The notes beneath the pieces were generated by a model, which was given only the letters and a program-made list of their open reading frames with translations, was not told the DNA's origin and ran no database searches. A DNA stretch of 64,000 bases from Pedobacter cryoconitis (GTDB lineage: Bacteria > Bacteroidota > Bacteroidia > Sphingobacteriales > Sphingobacteriaceae). Numbering within the stretch: the first letter of the stretch is position 1; every line of letters begins with the position of its first letter. Positions 56,693 to 64,000 of the stretch are shown here, piece by piece. Made by a program: the position numbers and the translations under genes. Location: positions 248,001-312,000 of the forward strand of contig NZ_JACHCG010000006.1 of the NCBI RefSeq assembly GCF_014200595.1. The letters are read 5' to 3'.

Positions 56693-57505
56693 GATTACGG
56701 GGCAAGGTTTTATGATCCGGTAATAGGGCGTTTCAATACGATAGATCCGCTTTCTGAGAAGAGCAGACGGTTCTCTACGTATGTTTATGGGAATAATAAT
56801 CCGATCAGGTTTATTGATCCTGATGGAATGGAGGCAACGGATTGGTATCAATCTAAAGATAAGAAGACCGTAAAATGGTTTGAAGGTAGCGGTGAGCGAG
56901 AGGGATATGATCATAAAGGTCAGGCAGCCACAATTGAAAGTTCAGGCAAGAATGATGGTGTAATAAATTTAAACGCTGATGGAACAGCAACTAATGGCCA
57001 AACAGGTGAGTTTGCTTCTTATTCAACAAGTGGAGCAACAAGGATAGAAGATAAGTCATTTAGCATATTTAAATCGACTTTGTCAAGTAGTACCTTTGGT
57101 GCAGGACAAGCTTTAGATTTGGGGGGTAAATTAAACGAAGGAGTTGGAAATATTGCAGACGTAGGTGCGTGGGCAATAGGAGCGGGATTAAGTGATGGTA
57201 CTTCAGTAATGAATAGATCTAATGTTTTGGGGACTTTAAAAAGTGTAGGAACTGGAGTTGTTGTGGCTGGTACTTTTATCGAAGCGGGCAAGGCTTTGGT
57301 AGGTCATCAGACACCAGGAGAGGCGGCTATAAATATAGGGGCTGGATTTGCTGCCTTTAGAATTGGGGGGCTTCCAGGTATGGTTGTTGGGGCTCTTATA
57401 CAGTCGACTTTTAATGTCTCAGGCATTGAGAGTAAATATCCAAGAAACCCACTTTATAAGTATCCAGATAATACAAGAGTTGTAATGCCATATATTAAAA
57501 GATGA
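56687..57505 (+). CDS. Displaced RHS tip 2, glycine-rich membrane-type toxin
   Basis: This 272-residue frame opens at GTG 56687 with [20 protein letters not shown] and [14 protein letters not shown]. From about residue 130 it is rich in Gly and Ala with long hydrophobic stretches ([39 protein letters not shown]), as in pore-forming or membrane-inserting tips. It lacks shell and signal. Joining base 43914 to 56693 would restore an in-frame RHS gene, so this was probably the resident tip before the element arrived. Confidence 0.75.
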   Translation: MLDYGARFYDPVIGRFNTIDPLSEKSRRFSTYVYGNNNPIRFIDPDGMEATDWYQSKDKKTVKWFEGSGEREGYDHKGQAATIESSGKNDGVINLNADGTATNGQTGEFASYSTSGATRIEDKSFSIFKSTLSSSTFGAGQALDLGGKLNEGVGNIADVGAWAIGAGLSDGTSVMNRSNVLGTLKSVGTGVVVAGTFIEAGKALVGHQTPGEAAINIGAGFAAFRIGGLPGMVVGALIQSTFNVSGIESKYPRNPLYKYPDNTRVVMPYIKR

Positions 57506-57888
57506 TAGAAAAATTATATTATCAGCTTTATAAAGTAGTTAAAACTACAAGAAAAGATGATCAACCGTTTTTTAACGCATATATCGCTCTATGTTTTTTA
57601 GAGGGGCTAAATCTTGGATCAATATTTGGGATGGCAAATTATTTTCTTAAATATCGTATTCCAGAAAATACATCTGTAAAGGGATCTCTTATTGTCTTTG
57701 GAATAATTATTTTATACAATTATTTCGGTCTGTGGATAAAAAAAGAAGAAATTGTCTCTAAGTATGATCGTTTACCCCATAATAAAAGCAGGGTGCTAAT
57801 CTGGGCTTTTATCATACTTTCATTTTCTATTTTTTTTATTGTACTTAACTATCTTGTGGAATATCATCCTAGCCAAAACATTAGATAA
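57502..57888 (+). CDS. Membrane immunity-like protein for tip 2
   Basis: This 128-residue protein has three or four hydrophobic segments (about 27-47, 62-80, 98-118). It overlaps the tip stop by 4 bases (ATGA), indicating coupling. A membrane immunity protein matches the membrane-type tip. No family is recognised. Confidence 0.65.
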   Translation: MIEKLYYQLYKVVKTTRKDDQPFFNAYIALCFLEGLNLGSIFGMANYFLKYRIPENTSVKGSLIVFGIIILYNYFGLWIKKEEIVSKYDRLPHNKSRVLIWAFIILSFSIFFIVLNYLVEYHPSQNIR

Positions 57889-57984
57889 TCTAGATGAAGA
57901 TTATCGCAATAAATAACAAATTGTCTCCAATTAGTAATGGAATGAAAGAGTTGCAATTCCAGTTCAGGTAGTTCATTTCTTAAG

Positions 57985-58313
57985 CCACCCGGAGCCTAAG
58001 AAAGGGAGGCTGTCAAGGGATCGTGAAATAAACGGCCTTTTTGAGGACAAAGGCTATGAGCCTTTATGCCGCAAAAGTCCTTTACTGCTTTACTTTCGGG
58101 GCTATCTCTGCTGTGACAGATGTACTAACGAATCAGCACTGCCTTTCATAGTTTCGCACCTTCAAAGTAGAATCACCAACAAAAAAAGCCAAACAAGTCC
58201 AACCAGTAAACTCAAATAAAGCACTAACTTTACGGGAAAGGAAAGTTCTTTATAGCACCGAAAAAGTGCGGCCAGCAAATCTGGCAAACCCAAAAAAAGT
58301 TGCATAAGGGAGT
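57985..58313 (+). mobile_element. Remnant of a related element's right end
   Basis: The stretch aligns with the element tail (about 50010-50303): GGCTGTCAAGGGATCGTG vs AGCTGTCAAGGGAACGTG, TTTATGCCGCAAAAGTCC vs TTTATGCCGCGAAAGTCC, CACTAACTTTACG vs AACTAACTTTACG, and AGTTGCATAAGGG at the end. Many substitutions show age. The rest of the element is missing. It is followed by GAGTATGATTATGGGGC, so here the junction keeps the RHS GAGTAT rather than GTGTTA. The bases 57889-57984 hold nothing recognisable. Confidence 0.8.
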
Positions 58314-59077
58314 ATGATTATGGGGCGAGGTTCTATGACCCGGTTATTGGAAGGTGGAATGTGGTGGATCCGCTGGCGGAGAGTTATCAAAACCTTTCTC
58401 CATATAATTATGCTGATAATAATCCTGTAAATAATACTGATCCTAATGGAAAGGAGGTTCTTTATGGCCAAGGTATTGGTGGTGGAGACCTGTATACTGG
58501 GGCTGATGCTCAGGCTTTATTTGGACAGTTACAATCATCTCAAGGAAATCAAGATGGTAAGCAAAAGAAAAAGTCTGAGACAGCTGAGCAAAAATCACAA
58601 CGCCTTGCTTCCGAAGAAGCTGCATCGCTAAAATCTATGAATGAAAGCATGTTGAAATTAAACAAGTTCATGCTTGGTTTTATGGAGTTTAAGTTATTTG
58701 CAGAAGGTTTCGCTGAGGCTTCACCAGGAAAATTGACGATATCTCCTAGAGCAGGCTTTTCAGTAAACTCAAGTAAATTTGATTATTTCTTTGGGAAAGT
58801 TGTAGCTGGAAATCCTAAAAATATTGCTCGTTCTGCTCAGAATTTAAAAGATCTAACAAAAATGGGGATTACAAATGAGAGTCAGTTAACCAATGTTTTT
58901 AAACAGGCGTTTAGTAATGGGAAAATCATATCTACTAAGACAACAGAGTACGGAACAACCATTATGAAGAGTGTAAATGTTGGTAATAATGGAAGTGTTG
59001 GGGTTGGCTTTTTTTATAAAGGAGGTAATATGAGCGTAACACCATCAGTTTCAACGATTATTCCTAAAACTTGGTAA
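58310..59077 (+). CDS. Displaced RHS tip 3 (no proper start codon)
   Basis: An open frame from about 58256 reads [20 protein letters not shown], then [16 protein letters not shown] and a tip of unknown type with a Lys/Glu-rich linker ([20 protein letters not shown]). The C-terminal part has [21 protein letters not shown]. No ATG precedes the DYGAR motif; GTG 58361 is the first candidate and would cut into the conserved part. It is most likely a silent tip. The toxin activity is not recognised. Confidence 0.7.
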   Translation, partial: EYDYGARFYDPVIGRWNVVDPLAESYQNLSPYNYADNNPVNNTDPNGKEVLYGQGIGGGDLYTGADAQALFGQLQSSQGNQDGKQKKKSETAEQKSQRLASEEAASLKSMNESMLKLNKFMLGFMEFKLFAEGFAEASPGKLTISPRAGFSVNSSKFDYFFGKVVAGNPKNIARSAQNLKDLTKMGITNESQLTNVFKQAFSNGKIISTKTTEYGTTIMKSVNVGNNGSVGVGFFYKGGNMSVTPSVSTIIPKTW

Positions 59078-59079
59078 CT

Positions 59080-59538
59080 ATGAATTTATTTAACGAAATC
59101 ACAAAAATAGAATTTAATGCATTAAATGAGCTTACCCTATTTAAGGAGGCTGATGACAGGGCAAATAATCACTATGCTATAATTTCAGACGGGATGTACG
59201 GTTTAAAGTTTTCCTGGAATAGTGAGATAGAACCAGTTATCATTGAAGTCAAACCAAAAGTTTACTCAATTGGAATAGACCAGCATTTTGCTGTGGTAGA
59301 TTTCAGCTCTAATACAATTTTATTAAACTTAAATCTTTTTTACAACTTTTATGATACAAAGATCTTTAAAGAATGGATTTTTATAATTTCCGAACTTGAA
59401 ATTCTAAAGGTTAGTAGGTTAGATTTTAACATCATTGAAACATATGAACTGCCAGATTTTTTTAGTGATATTGAATTTAAAGGTGAGGTAGTTGAAATAA
59501 GGTGTTCAGGAGGTGAAATTATGCAATTGAAGACCTAA
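59080..59538 (+). CDS. Immunity-like protein for tip 3
   Basis: ATG 59080 gives 152 residues, 2 bases after the tip 3 stop; a TTG at 59071 is an alternative. The protein is soluble and acidic with repeated short beta-strands (IEPVIIEVKPKVYSIGIDQ, AVVDFSSNTILLNLNLF). No family is recognised; position is the main argument. Confidence 0.6.
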   Translation: MNLFNEITKIEFNALNELTLFKEADDRANNHYAIISDGMYGLKFSWNSEIEPVIIEVKPKVYSIGIDQHFAVVDFSSNTILLNLNLFYNFYDTKIFKEWIFIISELEILKVSRLDFNIIETYELPDFFSDIEFKGEVVEIRCSGGEIMQLKT

Positions 59539-59782
59539 TTGTATAAGAAAGAGTATTCATTTTGCCCATGTAAGTGAAAATTAATCAGTAATATTCATCG
59601 TACTGCTCTAACTTATGCCGGGCTTTGTCGTTAATGTAATAGGCTGCATAATCACTTATGCAACCTATTGGTTTATTTTGTGATCTACAAGTTGTGTTTT
59701 TGGGTGCCCAAAAACCTGCTTGCCTTCGCTTAGGAGCGAAGGAGAAAGGAAACCTTCGCAACTCGGTTTCTGCTGCAGGGGG

Positions 59783-60133
59783 CTACTTACTGCCTTTAAG
59801 GAGTTCGTTCTTTTCCCGTTCGGCTTGCAAGAGGCGTTCATAAAGTTCCATTACCTTGTCCAGCGGGTTAAAGGTACACTGGAAGTTAAACGAACTCTGA
59901 TCGTTAAAGTAGTTGATAATGGCATCTTCACTAAAGTTCTTGATGGCCTGGGTTGTAACCCCTAAAACCTTTGCGATCTTGCCAAGTGTTTCTTCTTCTA
60001 TTGTTTCGCTTTGCTCGATCTTGGAAATCGTCTGCTGGCTAATGCCTAGCTCAATAGCGAGGTGATCCTGTTTAATTCCGCTGATCTCTCTGATCCGGCT
60101 GATCTTTCTGCCGATATGAATTGTTTCTGCCAT
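59783..60133 (-). CDS. XRE-family regulator B, diverged third copy
   Basis: This 116-residue helix-turn-helix protein is about nine-tenths identical to the copies at 45285 and 51674, with changes such as EISGIKQDHLAIELGISQQT. The frame is intact, so it may still be made and could cross-regulate the active units. Confidence 0.8.
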   Translation of the reverse strand: MAETIHIGRKISRIREISGIKQDHLAIELGISQQTISKIEQSETIEEETLGKIAKVLGVTTQAIKNFSEDAIINYFNDQSSFNFQCTFNPLDKVMELYERLLQAEREKNELLKGSK

Positions 60134-60153
60134 ACTATTTATGTAAAAGGCCG

Positions 60154-60289
60154 CTATAAAGCAGCAATGTTGTTGTTGAAAAAATCCTTGAACTTCTTTT
60201 TGGTGAGCATGGTATCTATGATCTTAAAGACCACCGTGCGGTCTTCCTCGTCGAGCTGGTTGATCAGGTTGACCTGTTCAAAATTGGGT
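60154..60289 (-). pseudogene. Truncated XRE regulator A (C-terminal 45 residues only)
   Basis: The minus-strand frame encodes the end of regulator A (NFEQVNLINQLDEEDRTVVF and onward to the stop). The helix-turn-helix half is missing, cut at the junction with the HNH tip at 60289/60290. It cannot bind DNA as a normal XRE protein. Confidence 0.8.
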
Positions 60290-60739
60290 CCAGAAGATCC
60301 TATCGCTGATGTAGTAGCTGGAGGTATTTTTATTGCTGGTGGTAGTTATGCTTTGGGTACATTAATCTACGATCATGTCAATGGCCCTAGTTTATCCTCT
60401 GCTGCTAGCTCACCAGATAAAGGGAGTCAGGGAACGAAGAAAACATTAACTTTAGAGGAAAGAGCTGCAAAACTGGACAAGAAGCCTCGTGATGGCCAAG
60501 ATTTTACTCCTACTGGGAAAAAGGTAGTAAAGGAACAAAATTCTGAAAAGAATGGCGGAAAGATGAAATGCGCGAACTGTGAAATTGAGGTTAAAAATGG
60601 TAAAAAACATGAAAGAGGAGTAAAGCCTTCTAGTGATGAGGCTCATGTAGATCATAAGAAACGTAAACGAGAAGGTGGTAGTGGGACGCCGAATAATGGT
60701 CAGGTATTATGCCGTGGCTGTAATCTAGATAAACATTAA
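60290..60739 (+). pseudogene. Truncated RHS tip 4 with HNH nuclease domain
   Basis: Sequence starting GPEDPIADVVAGGIFIAGGS is the inner part of an RHS tip; the DYGAR motif and its start were removed by the deletion. The C-terminal 55 residues hold CANCEIEV, then AHVDHKKRKREGG and NNGQVLCRGCNLDKH, an HNH or endonuclease VII-like fold with a Cys-pair zinc site. It is predicted to cut DNA. The frame reads upstream through antisense XRE sequence, which is chance, not coding. Confidence 0.75.
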
Positions 60740-60740
60740 G

Positions 60741-61160
60741 ATGAACGAAAAAGTGTTATTGGTCTATCAAGACGTCGATGAGTATAAGATTGAGAGTGTT
60801 TGGGCTTCAAAATCAGGAGATTATTATAGAATTGAGAACATCCCCTTTTTTGCAAAAAATGTCGCTTTTGGTGATATTGTTTCTGTAGAGGATGAGGATG
60901 GAGCTTTATATTTTGATTCATTGATAGAAGCCTCCGGTCATAGTGTAGTTCGTATTATTATGTTTAATGAGAACGATTTTTCAGATGTAACTAAATCAAT
61001 AGAAGCGATGGGGTGCAGTTGGGAGGGTAGTCATATCAAGACATTAATTTCTGTGGATATTCCTCCGGAAATTTCGTACGATAAAGTCAAAGCTTATTTG
61101 GAGAAGGGTAGAGCTGAAGGTCGATTTGACTATCAGGAGGCATGTCTAGGCTTTAAATAG
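60741..61160 (+). CDS. DUF4265-type immunity protein for the HNH tip
   Basis: This 139-residue soluble protein contains YRIENIPFFAKNVAFGDIVS and SLIEASGHSVVRIIM, the central pattern of DUF4265, which is often next to nuclease toxins as an immunity protein. It starts one base after the HNH tip stop. It still seems intact although its toxin is truncated, as expected if loss of immunity is costlier than loss of toxin. Confidence 0.8.
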   Translation: MNEKVLLVYQDVDEYKIESVWASKSGDYYRIENIPFFAKNVAFGDIVSVEDEDGALYFDSLIEASGHSVVRIIMFNENDFSDVTKSIEAMGCSWEGSHIKTLISVDIPPEISYDKVKAYLEKGRAEGRFDYQEACLGFK

Positions 61161-61169
61161 ATATAATAG

Positions 61170-61204
61170 AAGCCCGTGATCGTTTTGATCCGGGCTTTGT
61201 TATT
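61170..61204 (+). terminator. Terminator after the DUF4265 gene
   Basis: Stem AAGCCCG (61170-61176) pairs with CGGGCTT (61191-61197), extended by GATC / GATC inside. A T-rich stretch follows. It ends the tip 4 immunity transcript. The remaining bases to 61375 show no gene. Confidence 0.75.
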
Positions 61205-61375
61205 TACTGTCCGTAAACTTTTCTGGCATTTGCATTCCTCTCTACATAACCTAGAGAGAGCCTGTTGGTTTTTAATGGTTTTTTGAGTGAGTGGGTTAAG
61301 AATTATAAGGGGGCAATCGAGACAATTTTATCTTTTTATGACTAATATTGTTATTATGTTTGTTATATTTGATAT

Positions 61376-61807
61376 ATGGAAAGGCTAAGTATTCAACAAA
61401 AAAGAGTAGTCGTAGTTTTTTGGAAAAATAACACAGAGAATCCTTTTGAAGTGTTTTCTAATCTAAAGAACTTTTGTTTAAGTTATTCACAGTTTAATTA
61501 CAACACCATAAGTAATTATTTGAGTAAGGCTAAAGTCGCTTATGAAAATCAGGAAATACGAATAGAGCGTAAAAATATTATTTTAAAGCCTAAGCCTGTT
61601 CCTGAACCCCGAATTAGAAAAATAGTACCTGTACTAAGAAGGGTTATGATGAAAGATGCCAATGATGAACAACATGATCTGAAATATTGGTTGGGCCGAC
61701 CGGTAAAAGAGCGTGCTGCCGCTGTTACTTACATCATTTCTCAATCTTTAACAAAGGGACAAAGAATGGATAAAACTAAGCTGGTAAAGAAAAGAATGTA
61801 CGCATGA
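61376..61807 (+). CDS. Partner protein of a nucleotidyltransferase gene pair
   Basis: This 143-residue basic protein overlaps the nucleotidyltransferase gene by 4 bases. The C-terminal stretch DLKYWLGRPVKERAAAVTYI resembles the conserved DxxYWxxxPxxERxxAv helix found in partners of such nucleotidyltransferases. The N-terminal part looks like a helical DNA-binding region. It is probably the antitoxin or accessory half of a toxin-antitoxin-like pair. Confidence 0.55.
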   Translation: MERLSIQQKRVVVVFWKNNTENPFEVFSNLKNFCLSYSQFNYNTISNYLSKAKVAYENQEIRIERKNIILKPKPVPEPRIRKIVPVLRRVMMKDANDEQHDLKYWLGRPVKERAAAVTYIISQSLTKGQRMDKTKLVKKRMYA

Positions 61808-62271
61808 CGTTAGCCGAAGATTTTGAAGATTTTGTTAAATTGTTAAACCAATACGATGTTGAGTACATGGTTGTAGGAGGCTATGCACTGGCATTTCATG
61901 GTAAGCCTCGCCACACAGGTGACCTCGATATTTGGATCAATGTATCTGAAGAAAATGCAATTCGAATGCTCAAAGTTGTGAATGATTTTGGGTTGCAATC
62001 TCTTGGATTCCAAAAGGAGGATTTTTTAACTGAAGGATTAATTAGCCAGATTGGATATCCACCATTACGCATTGATGTGCTGAATATAATTGATGGAGTT
62101 AAGTTTAGTGAGGCGATTTTAAATATGGAAAAGATAGAACTCGAGGATGATCTTGTCATCAACTATATCGGCCTTAACGATCTCGTGAAAAATAAACAAG
62201 TCTCCGGCCGTAGACAGGACATCACCGATGTTAAGACATTACAAAAGTTAATAAAATCTAAAAAAAGGTAG
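61804..62271 (+). CDS. Nucleotidyltransferase (AbiEii / DUF6036-like)
   Basis: This 155-residue protein has the polymerase-beta-type motif VVGGYALAFHGKPRHTGDLD then IWI, where the Asp pair (DLD) binds metal. NYIGLNDLVKNKQVSGRRQDITDV is the usual C-terminal part. Such proteins transfer nucleotides to RNA or proteins in toxin-antitoxin or phage-defence pairs. It overlaps its partner gene by 4 bases and lies between RHS tip cassettes. Confidence 0.75.
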   Translation: MTLAEDFEDFVKLLNQYDVEYMVVGGYALAFHGKPRHTGDLDIWINVSEENAIRMLKVVNDFGLQSLGFQKEDFLTEGLISQIGYPPLRIDVLNIIDGVKFSEAILNMEKIELEDDLVINYIGLNDLVKNKQVSGRRQDITDVKTLQKLIKSKKR

Positions 62272-62522
62272 TTTTCTTTATATTGCCGAATACTGCCGAT
62301 GAAAATTAAAGACATGTAAATAATAGACTTTATAGTATTATAGCTGTTTGTATCGGTGGTTATTAAAACAAAAGATTAAATCTTCCGCCTTTTTTAGGCT
62401 TACCCATTTCCCGGTTGAATGAGCAAGAATTTGTAGACTTGATGTCGCAGAATGCGATAGTAAATCGGAAGCACTCGAAATGCCAATGAACAACAAATTA
62501 GACTATTAAAAATTAGTTATAA

Positions 62523-62828
62523 ATGGAAAAGTCATTAAATAATAAATTTGGACTTGTAATTTTGTTTTTGTCATGGATAAGTTTGTGTTTAATTTTTAGA
62601 TTATTTATACCCGCTTTTAGTGCAGGCTCTAGTTCCAGTTCCGAAGTCCCATTTGTATTGCGGATATATACAATTATTGGTCCAGTTTGTGGGACGTTTC
62701 TAATAAGTTTATCCAATATGTTTTTCTTTAAAGAATGGACTAAGAGATTTTGGTATATAAATGGTTTTATAACTTTAGTTACTGGTGGTATAATTGCTTA
62801 TTATGTTGTGAAAATGATTACTTTATAG
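62523..62828 (+). CDS. Small membrane protein, possibly an orphan immunity protein
   Basis: This 101-residue protein has three hydrophobic segments (about 8-30, 42-60, 77-97). No toxin tip precedes it; the 250 bases upstream (62272-62522) are non-coding with possible gene debris. The next tip begins only about 27 bases after its stop. It may be the survivor of a lost tip-immunity pair. No family is recognised. Confidence 0.5.
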   Translation: MEKSLNNKFGLVILFLSWISLCLIFRLFIPAFSAGSSSSSEVPFVLRIYTIIGPVCGTFLISLSNMFFFKEWTKRFWYINGFITLVTGGIIAYYVVKMITL

Positions 62829-62834
62829 TATTGA

Positions 62835-63668
62835 GGATGTTATCTCGGTATTGAGGAGTATGATTATGGGGCGAGGTTCTATGATCCGGTTATCGGAAGA
62901 TGGAATGTTGTAGATCTGCTCTCTGAGAAGATGAGATGGCATTCTCCTTATAATTATGCATTTAATAATCCGATTAGGTTTGTCGATCCTGATGGGATGA
63001 TGCCTTTTACAGATTTGTATAATCTAAGAGGTAATAAAATTGGAACGGATGGAGTTAATAATGGGGTAAACATGATAGTTACAGATAATAGTGAGGCTAG
63101 ACAAATAGCTAGAACACGTGGCAACATAGATTTGAATAATGTAAGATCTGGAGTTACTTTGCCAAGTACAACGGCTCTAAGAGAAAGTGTTAATGTACTG
63201 GATAGGACTGTTGCAAATGGAGGATTAAGAGAAGAAGTCTCAATAGTAATGAATAGTGGTACTGTAGTGCAAGGACAAACTGGTCCAATTCCTACAATAA
63301 CTAATAATATTCAAACTGCACCAAGTAGTTTGCCTAATTTGCCTACAGGTACAACAGCAGCTGACGTCGAAACCACAATTCATTCACACCCTACAACTGT
63401 TCAACAGGTTGGGTCTATGATCTACCCACAATCAGCAAATAATCCCTCAACTGGGCAGGGAACAGACCAAACAACCTTTCAACAGTTTGGTACTAATATA
63501 ATTGTTGGTCCTTTAGGTTCTATAAATCCAAATAGTGTAACAACAAATCCAAATGGATCACTAAATATTCCGGCAAGGTCCAATGGTGCAGTTATATATG
63601 ATAGGAATTCTAATCCTAAAGTTGAATTGAAAAGAGATGCAATTATGCGCATAATAAACAATCAATAA
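62835..63668 (+). CDS. Displaced RHS tip 5 with JAMM-like peptidase domain
   Basis: An open frame from 62835 reads [20 protein letters not shown] and [12 protein letters not shown]; there is no ATG before DYGAR (first ATG 62931). The C-terminal part has [20 protein letters not shown] and [13 protein letters not shown], in line with the Glu, HxH and S/TxxD layout of JAMM/MPN metallopeptidases found in polymorphic toxins. There is no element right-end sequence before it. It is silent unless rejoined to a shell. Confidence 0.7.
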   Translation, partial: GCYLGIEEYDYGARFYDPVIGRWNVVDLLSEKMRWHSPYNYAFNNPIRFVDPDGMMPFTDLYNLRGNKIGTDGVNNGVNMIVTDNSEARQIARTRGNIDLNNVRSGVTLPSTTALRESVNVLDRTVANGGLREEVSIVMNSGTVVQGQTGPIPTITNNIQTAPSSLPNLPTGTTAADVETTIHSHPTTVQQVGSMIYPQSANNPSTGQGTDQTTFQQFGTNIIVGPLGSINPNSVTTNPNGSLNIPARSNGAVIYDRNSNPKVELKRDAIMRIINNQ

Positions 63669-63669
63669 T

Positions 63670-64000
63670 ATGAAAAATATTTTATTAGTTCTTCTTCTTA
63701 TCTTTTTAACGACCTGTAGTTATGGACAAAGTAAGAGTGATTTTGATTTTATTATTGTAATTGATGAAGCAATTGTGACTAGCCTGAGTAATCCAAAATT
63801 GTTAATCAGAAAAGAAAATGAATTATTATCAGGTATTAATATCTCCTTTAAGCCGGGCAATTTGTCATTAAATACAGCTGACTATAAAATAATAGCAAAT
63901 AGCAATGATGATTTGTATTTGAAATTTGACTATTATGATTATTCGAAAGGTAAGCAGGAGGTATATAATTATGATATTAAAATTGGGAAAAATTGGTTTG
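63670..64000 (+). CDS. Exported immunity-like protein for tip 5 (runs off window end)
   Basis: The frame starts at ATG 63670, 1 base after the tip 5 stop, and gives 110 residues before the window ends. The signal peptide MKNILLVLLLIFLTTCSYGQ has a Cys near its end, so the protein is either a lipoprotein or cleaved after SYGQ. An exported immunity protein suggests that tip 5 acts in the periplasm or is neutralised on entry. Confidence 0.6.
   Translation, partial: MKNILLVLLLIFLTTCSYGQSKSDFDFIIVIDEAIVTSLSNPKLLIRKENELLSGINISFKPGNLSLNTADYKIIANSNDDLYLKFDYYDYSKGKQEVYNYDIKIGKNWF

Larger units (their letters stand above)
59640..60289. mobile_element. Remnant of a related element's left side
   Basis: It matches 45145-45789 closely, with the same palindrome cluster, an intact XRE gene and the end of the second XRE gene. 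It stops abruptly at about 60289 inside regulator A, where toxin tip sequence begins. The internal ATPase, recombinases and tail are gone. Diverged by scattered substitutions, it is older than the tandem pair. Confidence 0.85.

Noticed and set aside
60062..60739. A 225-residue gene reading into the HNH domain
   Set aside because: Its first 75 codons are the antisense strand of XRE genes that are coding in the other direction. Only the part after 60289 is real tip sequence.

Overview
The window looks like a chromosome segment of a Sphingobacteriaceae bacterium (phylum Bacteroidota), most like Pedobacter. The reasons are SusC/SusD pairs, an ECF sigma/FecR trans-envelope switch, LytS/LytTR signalling, low-GC sequence, promoters of the TTTG/TAnnTTTG type, and Bacteroidota-type RHS proteins with DUF6443-like N-termini. 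Assignments come from reading motifs; no database search was run.

Layout. 1-4782: branched-chain amino acid operon ilvE-ilvD-ilvB-ilvN on the minus strand, preceded by a clear attenuator (leader peptide rich in Ile/Leu/Val plus competing hairpins). 5370-12591: a two-gene RHS system ending in an ADP-ribosyltransferase-like tip and a small overlapping gene, probably immunity. 12592-15834: a decayed copy of atpC, a small membrane protein and a FtsX-like permease. 15895-19453: atpC-atpD, an SDR-family protein, a peroxiredoxin and tRNA-Arg(ACG). 20298-26921: a secreted protein, a LytS/LytTR pair and an outer-membrane beta-barrel protein. 27051-40937: a polysaccharide utilisation locus (sigma, FecR, SusC, SusD, PKD lipoprotein, HGSNAT-like acetyltransferase, beta-helix lipoprotein, sugar kinase, GH109, GH114). 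Its enzymes together suggest breakdown of an alpha-1,4-galactosamine polymer such as fungal galactosaminogalactan or bacterial Pel.

41308-64000 is the most unusual region. A complete RHS gene is interrupted exactly at its conserved DYGAR motif by a 6389-bp unit present twice in direct tandem (43915-50303 and 50304-56692), identical as far as I can see. Each unit carries a new in-frame RHS C-terminal tip, a membrane immunity-like gene, two XRE regulators, a P-loop ATPase, two overlapping tyrosine recombinase genes (the second lacking key catalytic residues), and a 716-bp hairpin-rich non-coding tail. The tail ends in the same GATTACGGGGC core that begins the unit. Removing both units restores an in-frame RHS gene with the tip now stranded at 56693. 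I interpret this as a mobile, self-recombining toxin-tip replacement element.

Downstream lies a graveyard of displaced tips with immunity-like partners: a glycine-rich membrane-type tip, an unknown tip, a truncated HNH nuclease with DUF4265 immunity, and a JAMM-like tip with an exported partner. Diverged remnants of the element's left and right ends are interspersed, and a nucleotidyltransferase gene pair is also present.
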